From positions 1 to 52,596 of the forward strand of contig JAILON010000059.1 in assembly GCA_024690865.1 (NCBI GenBank): a DNA stretch of 52,596 nucleotides, given 5' to 3'. The position numbers and the translations under genes were made by a program. Positions 25,659 through 34,916 of the stretch are shown one piece after another. The stretch comes from Treponema sp. (GTDB taxonomy: Bacteria; Spirochaetota; Spirochaetia; Treponematales; Treponemataceae). Position 1 is the stretch's first letter, and the number at the start of each line of letters is the position of its first letter. The notes under the pieces are model-generated. The model was not told the DNA's origin and ran no database searches. It saw only the letters and a list, made by a program, of their open reading frames with translations.

Positions 25659-27833
25659 CTACAGTATGGAGCGTATCATGTTTATGAGGGGAGACTCCTG
25701 GGATTGGACTTTCATGCTCTCCTTGAGCGACTCCCTCTCTGCGGTTTCGGCGGCCTTTGTGGCCGGCTCTCCCTCTGCATTGGCGGCCGGTTTGGTGTCG
25801 GTGACCGCATTGCCCTCCGTACTCTGGCCCTCGGCGTCGTCCGGGAGCTTTACCAGCACGATTTCGTCGCCGACGTTGAGCACGTCATAGAATCCCTTCT
25901 TTTTATACTCTCCTTCGGAGATTTCCTCGTTCGCCTTCGTCACCGTGAATGTACCCAAGGTGTCCGAGCTGTTGTAGACGACTCCCGTCCCCGTATCCAC
26001 GGTTTTTATCTTGCCTTGCTTTACTACGTCAAAGACGGCACCCTTTACGATTCCATCGCTCTTGCCCAGGTCTACCAACAGGGTGTTCGTTGCATTGTTG
26101 AGTATGTTGCCGCGGATGGGCAGTATGTCCAAAACGGCCTGCCTAAGGCGGCGTAGGCCCTTTGCGAAACGGTCGTTGCCCGTACGGTATATGTGCATGT
26201 TGGTCGTCTTCGTTCCTGTTCGGCCGGAGTATACCTGCGCATCGAGGGAGAAGGAGCGGTCCGTCTCATGGGCCGAAAGGATTATGAAGTAGTCGCTGCC
26301 GGAGACTCGGGCCTGGTGGTACGCGTCTCCATATCCGGACACAGCGACGGTCTGCACGTTCACGGCGGTGGAGGGCACGCCCTTGAAGATGTCTCCTGCT
26401 GCCAAGGCGATGATTTCCTCTACATCGGCATGGAGAATCTGCACTCCACTGTTGACGAAGTAGATGCCTATGTTCCACCTGCTCTTGTCCAAGTAGAAGG
26501 GATCGACGTTCCACTTGTGGGCGAGATTGTCACCCATCATGCTTTCAAGTGCCTCGATGGTGTCGTCGTTCTTGACCTGCTGGGACATCCGTTTGACCGT
26601 CGTCCGGGGCGAATTTTCGTCCAGTTGGACTGCCTTGCTGCTGCTGGAAGGAACTTCGTTTTCCTTTATGAATTTCAGCTGCTGCAGGTACAGCTCATAG
26701 AAGCCGTCCCTTTCCAGCATATTTGCAAAGGACTGGCGTACGTTGGAATTCAGGGGATCGACCGAAAGGGCTTTTTGGTACTCGTAGCGCTCGCTTGGAC
26801 CGTCGAAATTCCGCTTGAATTCCTGTGCCTTGTTTATGTGGAATGAGGCCCATTTGCTCCTCCGGGAATCCTCTATGCTCAGGCAGCTGCCGACTATCTG
26901 TTCCAAGGCGAAGCGCATCACCTCGTCATAGGGGTCTACGGAAAGTCCGGTGGAGAAGGTCGCTATGGCTCCTTCGTTGTCGCCGAGCCTCTTCTGGGAA
27001 AGGCCCTTGAGGTACCAGGCTCCCGTTAGGTTCCTGTTGCGCGAGATGCGGTAGTCGCAGAGGTCCATGACCTCGTTGTAGCGCTTCTGCTCATACAGGA
27101 TGTTGGAAAGCAGCTCGTAGGCCCTGTCGTAATTGGAATTTATCTGGATGGCGCTCCTGACCAGGCGCTCTGCTTCTGTTAGATTGCCCCTCTTGGTCGC
27201 AAGGTAGGATGCAAGGTAGTAGACTTCTGGATCGCCGTTGTGGTATTCGATGGCCTGCTTGACATACTTGTCGGCTATATCGTCCTTGCCTTCCTCTGCG
27301 CTGACCAGGGCCAGGCTGAGCAGGGCCTTGCGGTTCTTGCCATCACGTTTGAGCGCGTCGAGGTAGAGGTTTTCAGCCGAAGACAGGCTGCCACCGTACA
27401 GCTTCAGCTCTGCAAGTCCAAAGCGTGCGTCTATGTCGTTGGGATATTTTGCAAGGACTTCGTTGAACACGTCCCGGGCTTCGTCAAGGCGGCCCAGCGA
27501 AATGAGGGCCATCCCCTTCAAGTTTTGGATTTCGCTTGTCCTGCGTGAGTAGCGGAGGGCATTGTCGGCATATTCAACGGCCAGGTCGTATTCGCCAAGG
27601 TTGTAGACGCAGAGGGCGAGGTTGTACCATGCGTCCCCATACTGTGGGTTTACCTGCAGGGCCTCCCGGTAGGATTCCACGGCCCCGTAATAGTCCCCGG
27701 CCTGCTGTGCGCCATAGGCACTTTCATACAGGCTTAGGGCACTCTTGCTTCTTGTCTGGGCTGCCAGACTAGATACACTGGAAAATATGATGAAAAGGCA
27801 AAGTCCCTGTGAAACTAAAAAACGGATTTTCAT
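25659..27833 (-). CDS. Exported tetratricopeptide-repeat protein
   Basis: About 724 aa from the ATG at 27833, which has GGGGG upstream. An ATG four codons earlier is possible. A signal peptide (MKIRFLVSQGLCLFIIFSS..SLAAQT) is followed by about ten TPR units from residue 25 to about 370 (for example YGDAWYNLALCVYNLGEYDLAVEYADNAL). A globular domain lies at about 440-620, then two short beta-rich segments (VDLGKSDGIVKGAVFDVV; VGDEIVLVKLPDD), and an Ala/Glu-rich tail. Probably periplasmic, acting as a scaffold for envelope proteins, which is inference from TPR content. It follows tlyC by about 41 bp and ends the operon. Confidence 0.85.
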   Translation of the reverse strand: MKIRFLVSQGLCLFIIFSSVSSLAAQTRSKSALSLYESAYGAQQAGDYYGAVESYREALQVNPQYGDAWYNLALCVYNLGEYDLAVEYADNALRYSRRTSEIQNLKGMALISLGRLDEARDVFNEVLAKYPNDIDARFGLAELKLYGGSLSSAENLYLDALKRDGKNRKALLSLALVSAEEGKDDIADKYVKQAIEYHNGDPEVYYLASYLATKRGNLTEAERLVRSAIQINSNYDRAYELLSNILYEQKRYNEVMDLCDYRISRNRNLTGAWYLKGLSQKRLGDNEGAIATFSTGLSVDPYDEVMRFALEQIVGSCLSIEDSRRSKWASFHINKAQEFKRNFDGPSERYEYQKALSVDPLNSNVRQSFANMLERDGFYELYLQQLKFIKENEVPSSSSKAVQLDENSPRTTVKRMSQQVKNDDTIEALESMMGDNLAHKWNVDPFYLDKSRWNIGIYFVNSGVQILHADVEEIIALAAGDIFKGVPSTAVNVQTVAVSGYGDAYHQARVSGSDYFIILSAHETDRSFSLDAQVYSGRTGTKTTNMHIYRTGNDRFAKGLRRLRQAVLDILPIRGNILNNATNTLLVDLGKSDGIVKGAVFDVVKQGKIKTVDTGTGVVYNSSDTLGTFTVTKANEEISEGEYKKKGFYDVLNVGDEIVLVKLPDDAEGQSTEGNAVTDTKPAANAEGEPATKAAETAERESLKESMKVQSQESPLINMIRSIL

Positions 27834-27874
27834 TTTTTCCCCCATTTTGAAACTGAAAAGGCCACCACCCTCGA

Positions 27875-28720
27875 TTATTCATCGGTATTTTTTGCTTGAA
27901 CTTTATTGTTATGGTTCAGGACCTTGATTACGTCCACCTTGTGCCCTTCCATTTCCTGGACGATGAAGTCCCAGTCGTGCCAAGAGACCTTTTCAAATTT
28001 AACTGGAATTTTGCCAAAGAGGTCGAATACGAAACCTCCCAGCGTGTCGAAGTCGTCGCTGGGGAAGCTGGACGCAATCGTCTCGTTGAGGTCGTCCAGG
28101 TCCACGCGGGCATCGCACAGCCACACGTTGTCTCCAAGGGGCAGAATGTCCTCGCGCTCGTTGTCGAACTCGTCCTGTATGTCTCCGACGATCTGCTCTA
28201 TGATGTCTTCCATGCAGACTATGCCGCTTATGCCGCCATACTCGTCGATGGCAATCGCTATGTGGACATGCCTCCTCTTGAATTCCCGCAACAGGCTGTC
28301 AATCCTCTTGCTTTCCGGTACAAAGTATGCCTTCCTGATTATCCGTTCAAGGTTCAGCTCTTCGTGGCGGGATATGGCTGCGATGAGGTCCTTGACGTAC
28401 AGGACTCCGACCACATTGTCTATGGAGCTGGAATAGACGGGAAAGCGGGAGTGGCCGCTTTCCGTTATCTTTTGCAACAGTTCGTCGGCATCCGTTCCCA
28501 TGGAGAGGAAGTCAACATCTATCCTGGGAATCATCACTTCCTTGACCGTGGTTTGGGAGAGGTCTTCGACCCCTCGTATCATGTCCTTCTTTTCTTCCGT
28601 CAGGAGCTTCTGTTGTGCAGCATCCTCTGCACTGACCGTCCTTGCGTCCGCCGCAGACCCGGCGGAATGGTAGGCCTCCTCCTCTTTTTTCGCTTCCTTT
28701 TTAAATCCAAACAAACCCAT
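27875..28720 (-). CDS. tlyC: TlyC/CorC-family protein with CBS pair
   Basis: A 281-aa protein without membrane helices. An acidic N-terminus precedes a pair of CBS domains (about 60-180; [72 protein letters not shown]). A C-terminal CorC_HlyC domain (about 195-270) completes it. Members were first called haemolysins in Brachyspira but are now usually linked to Mg2+/Co2+ homeostasis or nucleotide sensing; function here is unproven. AAGGA precedes the ATG. It is 13 bp after ybeY and belongs to the phoH-pgpH-ybeY-tlyC operon, a neighbourhood common in many bacteria. Confidence 0.9.
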   Translation of the reverse strand: [281 protein letters not shown]

Positions 28721-28733
28721 CGTTATATATCCT

Positions 28734-29216
28734 TCAGCCTATGATCCTTTCGCCTTTGAGGGCATCCAGTATGGCCCCCTGCTTTTTCAACATGGGGCAG
28801 ACCGGCTCCTGCCCCTTGATGACGTGCTCTTCCCCATGGTCAAGGCCGTTCAGGTGCAGCATTCCGTGGACGAGCAGGCGCTTGAGCTCCTCGTCCTCCT
28901 CTACTTCGAAATATGCCGAATTTTTGGGCAGGGTCTCAAGGCTTATCACTATGTCCCCTGCCGCCGTCCAAACCTGTCCGTCTTCGTCGGTATAGCATCC
29001 GCCATCTTCAAAACTTAAAACATCGGTTTCCTCATCAATGTTACGGTAGTCCCTGTTTAATTGTCGTATGCAACTGTCCGAGCAGAACATGACGGACAGC
29101 TCCTCGCCGTCGTATCCGGCCTGTGCCAAAGCCTTGTGCAGGAAGCCTTCCGCCTTGGGAAGCCAGTCCGGCTCGGCTATACCGTCTTCCATGCGCACGA
29201 GAACCCTATTTGCCAT
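28734..29216 (-). CDS. ybeY: Endoribonuclease YbeY
   Basis: 160 aa from the ATG at 29216, preceded by GGAGGAAAACC. The frame is open further upstream but only overlaps the end of pgpH. The metal-binding motif is HGMLHLNGLDHGEEH, and the conserved NRDYRNIDEETDVLSFE segment lies before it. YbeY is a single-strand endoribonuclease needed for 16S rRNA 3' maturation and ribosome quality control. It overlaps pgpH by 11 bp and is followed by tlyC. Confidence 0.94.
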   Translation of the reverse strand: MANRVLVRMEDGIAEPDWLPKAEGFLHKALAQAGYDGEELSVMFCSDSCIRQLNRDYRNIDEETDVLSFEDGGCYTDEDGQVWTAAGDIVISLETLPKNSAYFEVEEDEELKRLLVHGMLHLNGLDHGEEHVIKGQEPVCPMLKKQGAILDALKGERIIG

Positions 29217-31029
29217 GGTTTTCCTCCGGCGTTTCGCTGTCGTTGGCCGTGCCTTTGTCCTTTGCATCGGCATCCTTCGTGGGAGAAGCTTCCGCAGCTT
29301 CATGCGGATCCTGCTTCGGTTCTGCTTCTGCGGACTTCTCTGCTTCAGCTGCGTTTTCGGCTTCGGCAGGCTTCTCCTCCTCTTCCTTCTGGTCGGGATA
29401 CTTCACGCGGGAGTGGTAGTGGCCTATGAGGATCTGTATGAAGGTTTCTTCTATTATACTTATGTCCTTGAAGGTCAGGTCGCAGCTGTTGAGCATGCCG
29501 TCGTCTATCTTATCCCTGACCAGCTTCCTGACGAATTTGTCTATCCGGGAGGCTGACGGCTTGTCCAAGCTCTTGCAGGCGGCTTCCACCGTATCTGCCA
29601 GCATCACTACGCCGCTTTCCCTGGTCGACGGGGGATTCCCTGTATAGGAGTAGTCCCCCGGATTGGCATTGGGGTTCGTCTTCTGTGCATTTATATAGAA
29701 GGGTTTGAGCACACCGTTGCCGTGGTGTTCGGCGATTATGTCCACGACGCTCGCCGGGAGGTGCAGGGTCTTGGCCTTTTCCACCCCCTTGCGGACGTGG
29801 TTCTTTATAATCGTGACCGAAAGCGACGGGTTTATGGAGTTGTGGATGTTCTCTGTGTTGCTCTGATTCTCCGTGAAGAACTCAGGAGTGTCCATCTTTC
29901 CTATGTCGTGGTAAAGGCTTCCGACTCGCGCAAGCAGGGCGTTGGCCCCGATTTTGTTGCATGCGTTCTCCGAGAGGTTGGCCACCATTATCGAATGGTT
30001 GTAGGTTCCGCTTGCGGTCAGGGACATCTGCTTGAGTATCTCGGCGTTGGTGTCGCTGAGGTCCATCAGGCGGAAGACCGATGCCGTGTTGAGGAGGTAT
30101 TCCAGCGGGGTCAGGAAGCCCAGGCAGAGGATGCCGGACATGAAGCCGTTGAGCATGACTCCCGCCAGCGCGATGTAGTTCTCTCGTGTCGGGGGCCCGC
30201 CGACCGGTCCGTTGAAGATTATCATTATGACGAAGAGGAATACCGGCGAAAGGATGCCCAGCAGCATCGCTGCGGACACCAAGTCTATCCTCTTGGTAAT
30301 CCTCCGAACTATCCTTGACGAAGCAAGGCTGACGCAGAGGCTGAAGATAAAGGGAATGAGCTGGTAGCCGGATGCGCAGAGGACCCCGAACGAGGAGACC
30401 AGGGCGAAGCTTATTGCATCCATCTGGCCGAACAGGATTGCCATGAAGAATGTGCAGAAGACGATGGGGGATATGGTGTTCATCGTGTAGGGGCTGGAGA
30501 AGAGCATCGTCCTGGAGGCCAGCACGGTGCAGGCGAACACTGCGACGAAGAAAGCATCTCCCGTGATTATCTCCTGTATACTGCACTTCTTGCCGAGGCA
30601 GACCCTGCTGAACAGGAAGAAGTAGAGGGCTCCTAGGAGCATGAGGAAAAGGATCGAGTCTGCGAAGGAGCGGTAGTCTATGTAGGCGCGCGAGGCCGAC
30701 ATCCGCTTGAGCTTCGCATAGCCTTCCTCCGTGATGGGGAAGCCCTTCTTCACGACCTTTTCCCCTTTTTCGACGGAGACGGGGTTTTCACTGTCCGCCG
30801 GCAGGTTTTTCATTGCCGTTACCGTTATGTCGGAAATCTGCCCCACCTCGTAATCGTTTATGTTGTAGGTGGATATGGTGTTCGTCAGGCTTATGCGGAC
30901 GAAAAGCAGAATCACCACGAGCAGGAAGCTGGCGAGGAATGCCAACAGTTTTACCGTGTTGTCCTTCATATATTTTGCTATTGACAGGAAAAGGTCGCTG
31001 ATCCCGCTTTTCGATTCAGAATTCTTCAT
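29206..31029 (-). CDS. pgpH: PgpH-type 7TM-HD membrane phosphohydrolase (c-di-AMP phosphodiesterase family)
   Basis: A 607-aa protein. One N-terminal helix is followed by a short extracytoplasmic part of about 85 residues (much smaller than the typical 7TMR-HDED domain) and then about seven membrane helices (about 125-300). The cytoplasmic HD domain carries SLYHDIGKMDTPEFF, HNSINPSLS, HVRKGVEKA and IIAEHHG, the metal-binding His/Asp set. The C-terminal about 60 residues are Ala/Glu-rich and likely disordered. PgpH enzymes cleave c-di-AMP to pApA. The c-di-AMP synthase cdaA lies 5 kb away. Overlaps phoH by 14 bp. Confidence 0.9.
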   Translation of the reverse strand: MKNSESKSGISDLFLSIAKYMKDNTVKLLAFLASFLLVVILLFVRISLTNTISTYNINDYEVGQISDITVTAMKNLPADSENPVSVEKGEKVVKKGFPITEEGYAKLKRMSASRAYIDYRSFADSILFLMLLGALYFFLFSRVCLGKKCSIQEIITGDAFFVAVFACTVLASRTMLFSSPYTMNTISPIVFCTFFMAILFGQMDAISFALVSSFGVLCASGYQLIPFIFSLCVSLASSRIVRRITKRIDLVSAAMLLGILSPVFLFVIMIIFNGPVGGPPTRENYIALAGVMLNGFMSGILCLGFLTPLEYLLNTASVFRLMDLSDTNAEILKQMSLTASGTYNHSIMVANLSENACNKIGANALLARVGSLYHDIGKMDTPEFFTENQSNTENIHNSINPSLSVTIIKNHVRKGVEKAKTLHLPASVVDIIAEHHGNGVLKPFYINAQKTNPNANPGDYSYTGNPPSTRESGVVMLADTVEAACKSLDKPSASRIDKFVRKLVRDKIDDGMLNSCDLTFKDISIIEETFIQILIGHYHSRVKYPDQKEEEEKPAEAENAAEAEKSAEAEPKQDPHEAAEASPTKDADAKDKGTANDSETPEENHGK

Positions 31030-31996
31030 GTGGTTCTCTCTCGTAAGCCTTTATTATTTGTTTGACCAGAGGATTTCTTACGACATCCTCCGAATCCAGG
31101 TGCTGTATGGCTATTCCATCTATGCCGGTGAGGCGGCCAATCGCGTCTTCCAGGCCGGATGTGATCCTTCTGGGCAGGTCGACTTGCGTCAAGTCCCCGG
31201 TTATGAACGCCTTGGAACCTTCCCCCAGCCTGGTGAGGAACATCTTCATCTGTTCCTTCGTCGTGTTCTGTGCTTCATCGAGGATTATCACGCTGTTTTC
31301 CAGCGTCCTTCCCCGCATATAGGCGAGGGGTGCCGTCTCTATCAGGCCGCCCTCCTGCATCCGGGCTACGGTTTCCCGGGGCAGGATGGAATTCATCGCA
31401 TCGTAGAGGGGCCGGGTGTAGGGATCCAGCTTTTCCTTCAGGTCCCCGGGGAGATAGCCGAGGCTTTCCCCTGCCTCCACGACGGGGCGGGTCAAGACGA
31501 TCCCCCGCATCTTGTGGGTCAAAAGCAGCTTCAGCGCCTCGCAGATGCAGAGAAATGTCTTCCCGGAGCCGGCAGGGCCTTCGGCCACGACGATGTCGTT
31601 TTTCCGCATCATGGACACAAGGGCGGCTTGTCCCCTGGTCCTTGGATAGACCTTGCGGACAGCTCCGGGGACCGATATGCAGTTGTGCTCGAAGAAGGCA
31701 TGGTCGTCTGCCCCGATCCTGCCGGCCTCAGGACACTGAGCCTTTAGGATGGACTGTATGAGGTCGATGTCGGAAAGTTCTTCCGTTCCTTGGGCGATTT
31801 CGTCCAATATCGAGTCTATGACAAAGCGGAAGCGGCGGACTGCGTCCCCGTCTTCTTCCTCCACGGACAACTCGTTTCCACAGGCGAATATTGGAATTCC
31901 TAGGAAGTCCTCGATGAGCTTCAGGTTGCTGTCATTGGTCCCGCAGATGCGGCCAAGCGCCTTACTGTCGGGGACCACTATCGTATATGTCGACAT
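31016..31996 (-). CDS. phoH: PhoH-family ATPase/RNA-associated protein
   Basis: About 326 aa from the ATG at 31996. A Walker A motif, GPAGSGKTFL, lies near residue 147. LTRPVVEAGESLGYLPGDLKEK and the Walker B VIILDEAQNTTKEQMKMFLTR are PhoH signatures. The N-terminal region has a KH-like character (IVVPDSKALGRICGTNDSNLKLIEDFLG). PhoH proteins are cytoplasmic ATPases usually next to ybeY, and a role in RNA metabolism is suspected. It is the first gene of the phoH-pgpH-ybeY-tlyC-TPR operon, divergent from radC. Confidence 0.93.
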   Translation of the reverse strand: MSTYTIVVPDSKALGRICGTNDSNLKLIEDFLGIPIFACGNELSVEEEDGDAVRRFRFVIDSILDEIAQGTEELSDIDLIQSILKAQCPEAGRIGADDHAFFEHNCISVPGAVRKVYPRTRGQAALVSMMRKNDIVVAEGPAGSGKTFLCICEALKLLLTHKMRGIVLTRPVVEAGESLGYLPGDLKEKLDPYTRPLYDAMNSILPRETVARMQEGGLIETAPLAYMRGRTLENSVIILDEAQNTTKEQMKMFLTRLGEGSKAFITGDLTQVDLPRRITSGLEDAIGRLTGIDGIAIQHLDSEDVVRNPLVKQIIKAYEREPHEEF

Positions 31997-32006
31997 CGTA
32001 TACCTT

Positions 32007-32035
32007 ATTTTAATATAGTAAATGCAATCCGTCAA
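32007..32035 (-). promoter_or_regulatory. Promoter of phoH, very short leader
   Basis: Minus strand: TTGACG (32035-32030), 17-bp spacer, TAAAAT (32012-32007). Transcription would begin near 32000, only about 4 nt before the ATG at 31996. The AAGG before the start would then lie outside the transcript. Confidence 0.45.
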
Positions 32036-32110
32036 TATTTGCCTTTTTGGTGCGATGGAATGGGCCTGGATTTTTTACATTTCTGTATCCTGAACGGAGA
32101 TGTACTGTGT

Positions 32111-32785
32111 ATGGAGCTTGATGAAAAAGATTACATCGGGGTCAGGCAGACCCCGTGCATCAGGGAGCTTGCACTGCAGAGGGGGCTTGCCTTTCCGAGC
32201 GATAGCGAGCTGCTGATGCTCATCCTTGGCTCCGGGACTAAGGAAGTCCCGGTGGAATCCCTTGCCCGCAGGACCCTCGAGGTCATAAAGGAAAGCTCGC
32301 CAGAGCAGCTCCTTGAGAGGCTGGGCGGAATACATGGAATAGGAAAGTCCAAGGCCCTTGCCGTGGCCGCCGCCTTGGAACTGGGCAGGAGGATGAACGG
32401 CTGCTTGAAGGCCGTCGTGAACAGGCCCAGCGAGGTCATCCCATATGTCAAGCATTATTCGATGGAAAGCCGGGAACATTTCGTGTGCGTTTCCCTGAAC
32501 GGTGCCCATGAAATACTTGGCATCAGGGTTGTTTCGGTGGGAACGACGAGCAGGACATTGATTCATCCCAGGGAGGTGCTGTCGGACCCTGTGGCCGAGC
32601 ATGCCTCCGCGGTCATCTGCTGCCACAACCATCCCTTTGGCCCCTGCCTGCCCAGCGGGGCGGACGAGGATGCGACGAAGGTGCTGAAGCGTTCGGCGGA
32701 TATACTGGGAATAAGCTTCCTGGACCACATCATCATCTCTGGCGATGAGTATTTCAGCTTCATGGAGCATGGAATGATAGGCTGA
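32111..32785 (+). CDS. radC: RadC-like JAB/MPN-domain protein
   Basis: About 224 aa from the ATG at 32111; the frame is open from 32039. A helix-hairpin-helix region at about 60-90 (LLERLGGIHGIGKSKALAVAAALELGRR) is followed by an MPN domain with the metal-binding motif CCHNHPFG..CLPSGADED. Family members are widespread. Despite the name, a DNA-repair role is not established. It is the only plus-strand gene between the phoH and dxs operons, divergent from phoH and convergent with truA. Confidence 0.92.
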   Translation: MELDEKDYIGVRQTPCIRELALQRGLAFPSDSELLMLILGSGTKEVPVESLARRTLEVIKESSPEQLLERLGGIHGIGKSKALAVAAALELGRRMNGCLKAVVNRPSEVIPYVKHYSMESREHFVCVSLNGAHEILGIRVVSVGTTSRTLIHPREVLSDPVAEHASAVICCHNHPFGPCLPSGADEDATKVLKRSADILGISFLDHIIISGDEYFSFMEHGMIG

Positions 32786-32836
32786 AGCCTTTGTCGTGCC
32801 TGTTGCGGGCGGCGGCCCCTTGACGGTCTGAGGCCG

Positions 32837-33625
32837 TTAGGCGTGCCGTCTGGTTCCGTCGAACTTCACGCCCCAGAAGAAGAGCCCGGTGGGAGGGGCG
32901 GTCATGAGGGCCCTCTTCCTGTCCCGGCTGTCCAGTATGTTTTTGAACTCGGACGGAGGTGCCCCCTTCATGGCAAGCTGTACAAAGGTTCCGACCAGCG
33001 ATCGTATCATTTTCCAGAGGAATGCGTTGGCTTCTATCTCAAAGACGAGGGCGCCCTCGGTTCTGCTGTCGGCAAAAAAGGCGGCCCTGTCTATGTATCT
33101 TTTGGTTGAAAGGCTTTGGTCCCCCGCTGCGGAGAATGTTGCGCAGTCGGTTTCCCCATGCAGGAAAGATGCCATCTCGTTCAGGCAGTCCAGGTCCAGT
33201 TCGTGCGGCTGGTACCAGACGTAGCGGGTTTCGCTTGCGAGGGGAGGGACCGTTCCCGTCCGTATGAAGTAGCGGTAGGTCCGGGATGTCGCGTTGAAAC
33301 GGGAATTGAAATCTTGGGCTACCTTTTCCGCCGACTGTATGCGGATGTCGCGCGGCAGGAAGCCGTTCAGGGCCCTGACGTAGCCGGACGGGGGGATCGA
33401 GTCGAATGGCGAAAGGAAATTTGCCTTCTGGGCGCGGGCATGGACCCCACTGTCAGTCCTTCCCGACCCGTAGAGCGTTATGGGAGCTTTCAGCATCTTC
33501 TCCAGTGCGGCTTCAATCTCGCCTTGGACCGTCCTGACCGGAAGGCCGCCGTCTGACTTGTCCTGCCGCTGCCAGCCGCAGAAATCGGTGCCGTCGTAGG
33601 AGACGGTAAGCAGGACGTTAGTCAT
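32837..33625 (-). CDS. truA: tRNA pseudouridine synthase A
   Basis: 262 aa, normal for TruA, which modifies U38-40 of tRNA anticodon arms. The catalytic Asp is in GSGRTDSGVHARAQ near residue 59. YDGTDFCGWQRQ is at the N-terminus, and FLWKMIRSLVGTF is the usual C-terminal motif. It is the last gene of the dxs operon; its ATG overlaps the DUF2225 gene by 8 bp. Confidence 0.96.
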   Translation of the reverse strand: MTNVLLTVSYDGTDFCGWQRQDKSDGGLPVRTVQGEIEAALEKMLKAPITLYGSGRTDSGVHARAQKANFLSPFDSIPPSGYVRALNGFLPRDIRIQSAEKVAQDFNSRFNATSRTYRYFIRTGTVPPLASETRYVWYQPHELDLDCLNEMASFLHGETDCATFSAAGDQSLSTKRYIDRAAFFADSRTEGALVFEIEANAFLWKMIRSLVGTFVQLAMKGAPPSEFKNILDSRDRKRALMTAPPTGLFFWGVKFDGTRRHA

Positions 33626-34526
33626 CGTCGGAGAAGATGTTGTTGTTTGACAGCTCCTTCGCTATGTTGTCATACAGGTTCTTTGCCACTTCAAGCAGGG
33701 GGCCTGGCTTTTCCTTGGAGGACTTTCCCAATCCGAAGAGCTTCGCTATGGCACCTTTGAACTCGCTGAGTTTCTTGAGCCGGAGGCTTTCGTCTTCCCT
33801 TTGCCCGTACTTGTATTCGAGCAGGCCGCAGAGGTAGAGGATGCCGTCATAGCCGTAGCTTTTGTCCATGTCGGGCCCGAAATAGTGGATGGACTCTATG
33901 GACTCTATGCGGCTTGTTTCGTTTATCAGCGTCTGCTGGTAGAAGAAGAGGGCCTTGCGATAGAAGACCTCCGATATGTAGTCGAAGTTGTGTCCGGGAC
34001 ATGCTGTCTCCAAGTCCTTGCACAGCCAGGCCAGCCGAAGGCTTATCAGGGCCCGCTTGAAGGTCGGTCCGTAGGCCAGATCAACTTTTTCGTAGGACAG
34101 GAGTGCCAGGTAGTAATAGGCGACCCCGTCGTAAAGGTTCCGCTCGATGAATTTTTTGTCGGTGGAGATATTGAAATTCGGGAAGACCGTCTCGACTTTC
34201 TTCTGCCTCTGGGGGGTGTCCGCGTCAAGCCGCTCGAAGGTCGCTTTGTCCTTTATATCGGTAAAGTCGTTCCAGAACAGGGCCGTGTTGCACTTTGGGC
34301 AGCAGCCGATGTCATAGATGAGGGGGTAAACCCTGCCAAACCTCTTGGACGGCTCAAACACCCTGTGCAGTTCGTCGGTCAAGGGACCCGCTATCATGCG
34401 TCCTCCACCCTTGTGCATCTCTTCCTGTCCGAATTTCTTCCCGCACACCGGGCAGACTACCAGGTCCTTCTTCCAGTATGTTACGGCGGGCTTCTTTCCA
34501 CCCTCTTCCTCTTTTTTAGAAGCCAT
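33618..34526 (-). CDS. DUF2225-family protein with zinc-binding Cys pairs
   Basis: 302 aa. The N-terminal part has two Cys pairs (VVCPVCGKKF; IGCCPKCNTALFWNDF), suggesting a zinc ribbon. The rest is helical and TPR-like (LRLAWLCKDLE, YYYLALLSYEKVDLAYGPTFKRALISL). No signal peptide. The family is found in Firmicutes and spirochaetes and its function is unknown. It starts one base after acpS and overlaps truA, so it is translated with tRNA-modification and lipid genes, though no functional link is shown. Confidence 0.88.
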   Translation of the reverse strand: MASKKEEEGGKKPAVTYWKKDLVVCPVCGKKFGQEEMHKGGGRMIAGPLTDELHRVFEPSKRFGRVYPLIYDIGCCPKCNTALFWNDFTDIKDKATFERLDADTPQRQKKVETVFPNFNISTDKKFIERNLYDGVAYYYLALLSYEKVDLAYGPTFKRALISLRLAWLCKDLETACPGHNFDYISEVFYRKALFFYQQTLINETSRIESIESIHYFGPDMDKSYGYDGILYLCGLLEYKYGQREDESLRLKKLSEFKGAIAKLFGLGKSSKEKPGPLLEVAKNLYDNIAKELSNNNIFSDDD

Positions 34527-34527
34527 A

Positions 34528-34911
34528 TTACCTCCGCTCTATGATCACAAATGCAACGGCATATTCCTTTTCATGGCTCAGGGAAACGTGGACCTGGGCG
34601 TCTCTACCGCACAGGTCCTCCAGCTTCTCCCTTGCTCCACCTGTCACGCGGAGGAAAGGCTGTCCGTCACAGTTTTTTTCTATATAAATATCGGCAAGTT
34701 TAAAGTCAGAAAAACCTGTTCCTAATGCTTTTGAAAAGGCTTCCTTCGCTGCGAAGCGGGCGGCGTACCATTCCATGAGCCTGGCAGGGGAAGCATCCTT
34801 TCGTGGGAACAGCTCCCTCTCGTTGAAGAATCGCTCCACCATTCCTGGCCTGTCCAGCCAGCGGGCGAAACGGGAAACTTTTGCTATGTCGCAGCCTATT
34901 CCACATACCAT
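34528..34911 (-). CDS. acpS: Holo-[acyl-carrier-protein] synthase
   Basis: 127 aa, normal length. Conserved IGCDIAKVSRF at the N-terminus and the Mg2+/CoA motif RFAAKEAFSKALG are present, with VHVSLSHEKEYAVAFV at the C-terminus. It transfers 4'-phosphopantetheine from CoA to acyl-carrier protein. The ATG lies 5 bp after ybbR, within the dxs operon. Confidence 0.95.
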   Translation of the reverse strand: MVCGIGCDIAKVSRFARWLDRPGMVERFFNERELFPRKDASPARLMEWYAARFAAKEAFSKALGTGFSDFKLADIYIEKNCDGQPFLRVTGGAREKLEDLCGRDAQVHVSLSHEKEYAVAFVIIERR

Positions 34912-34916
34912 ACGTC

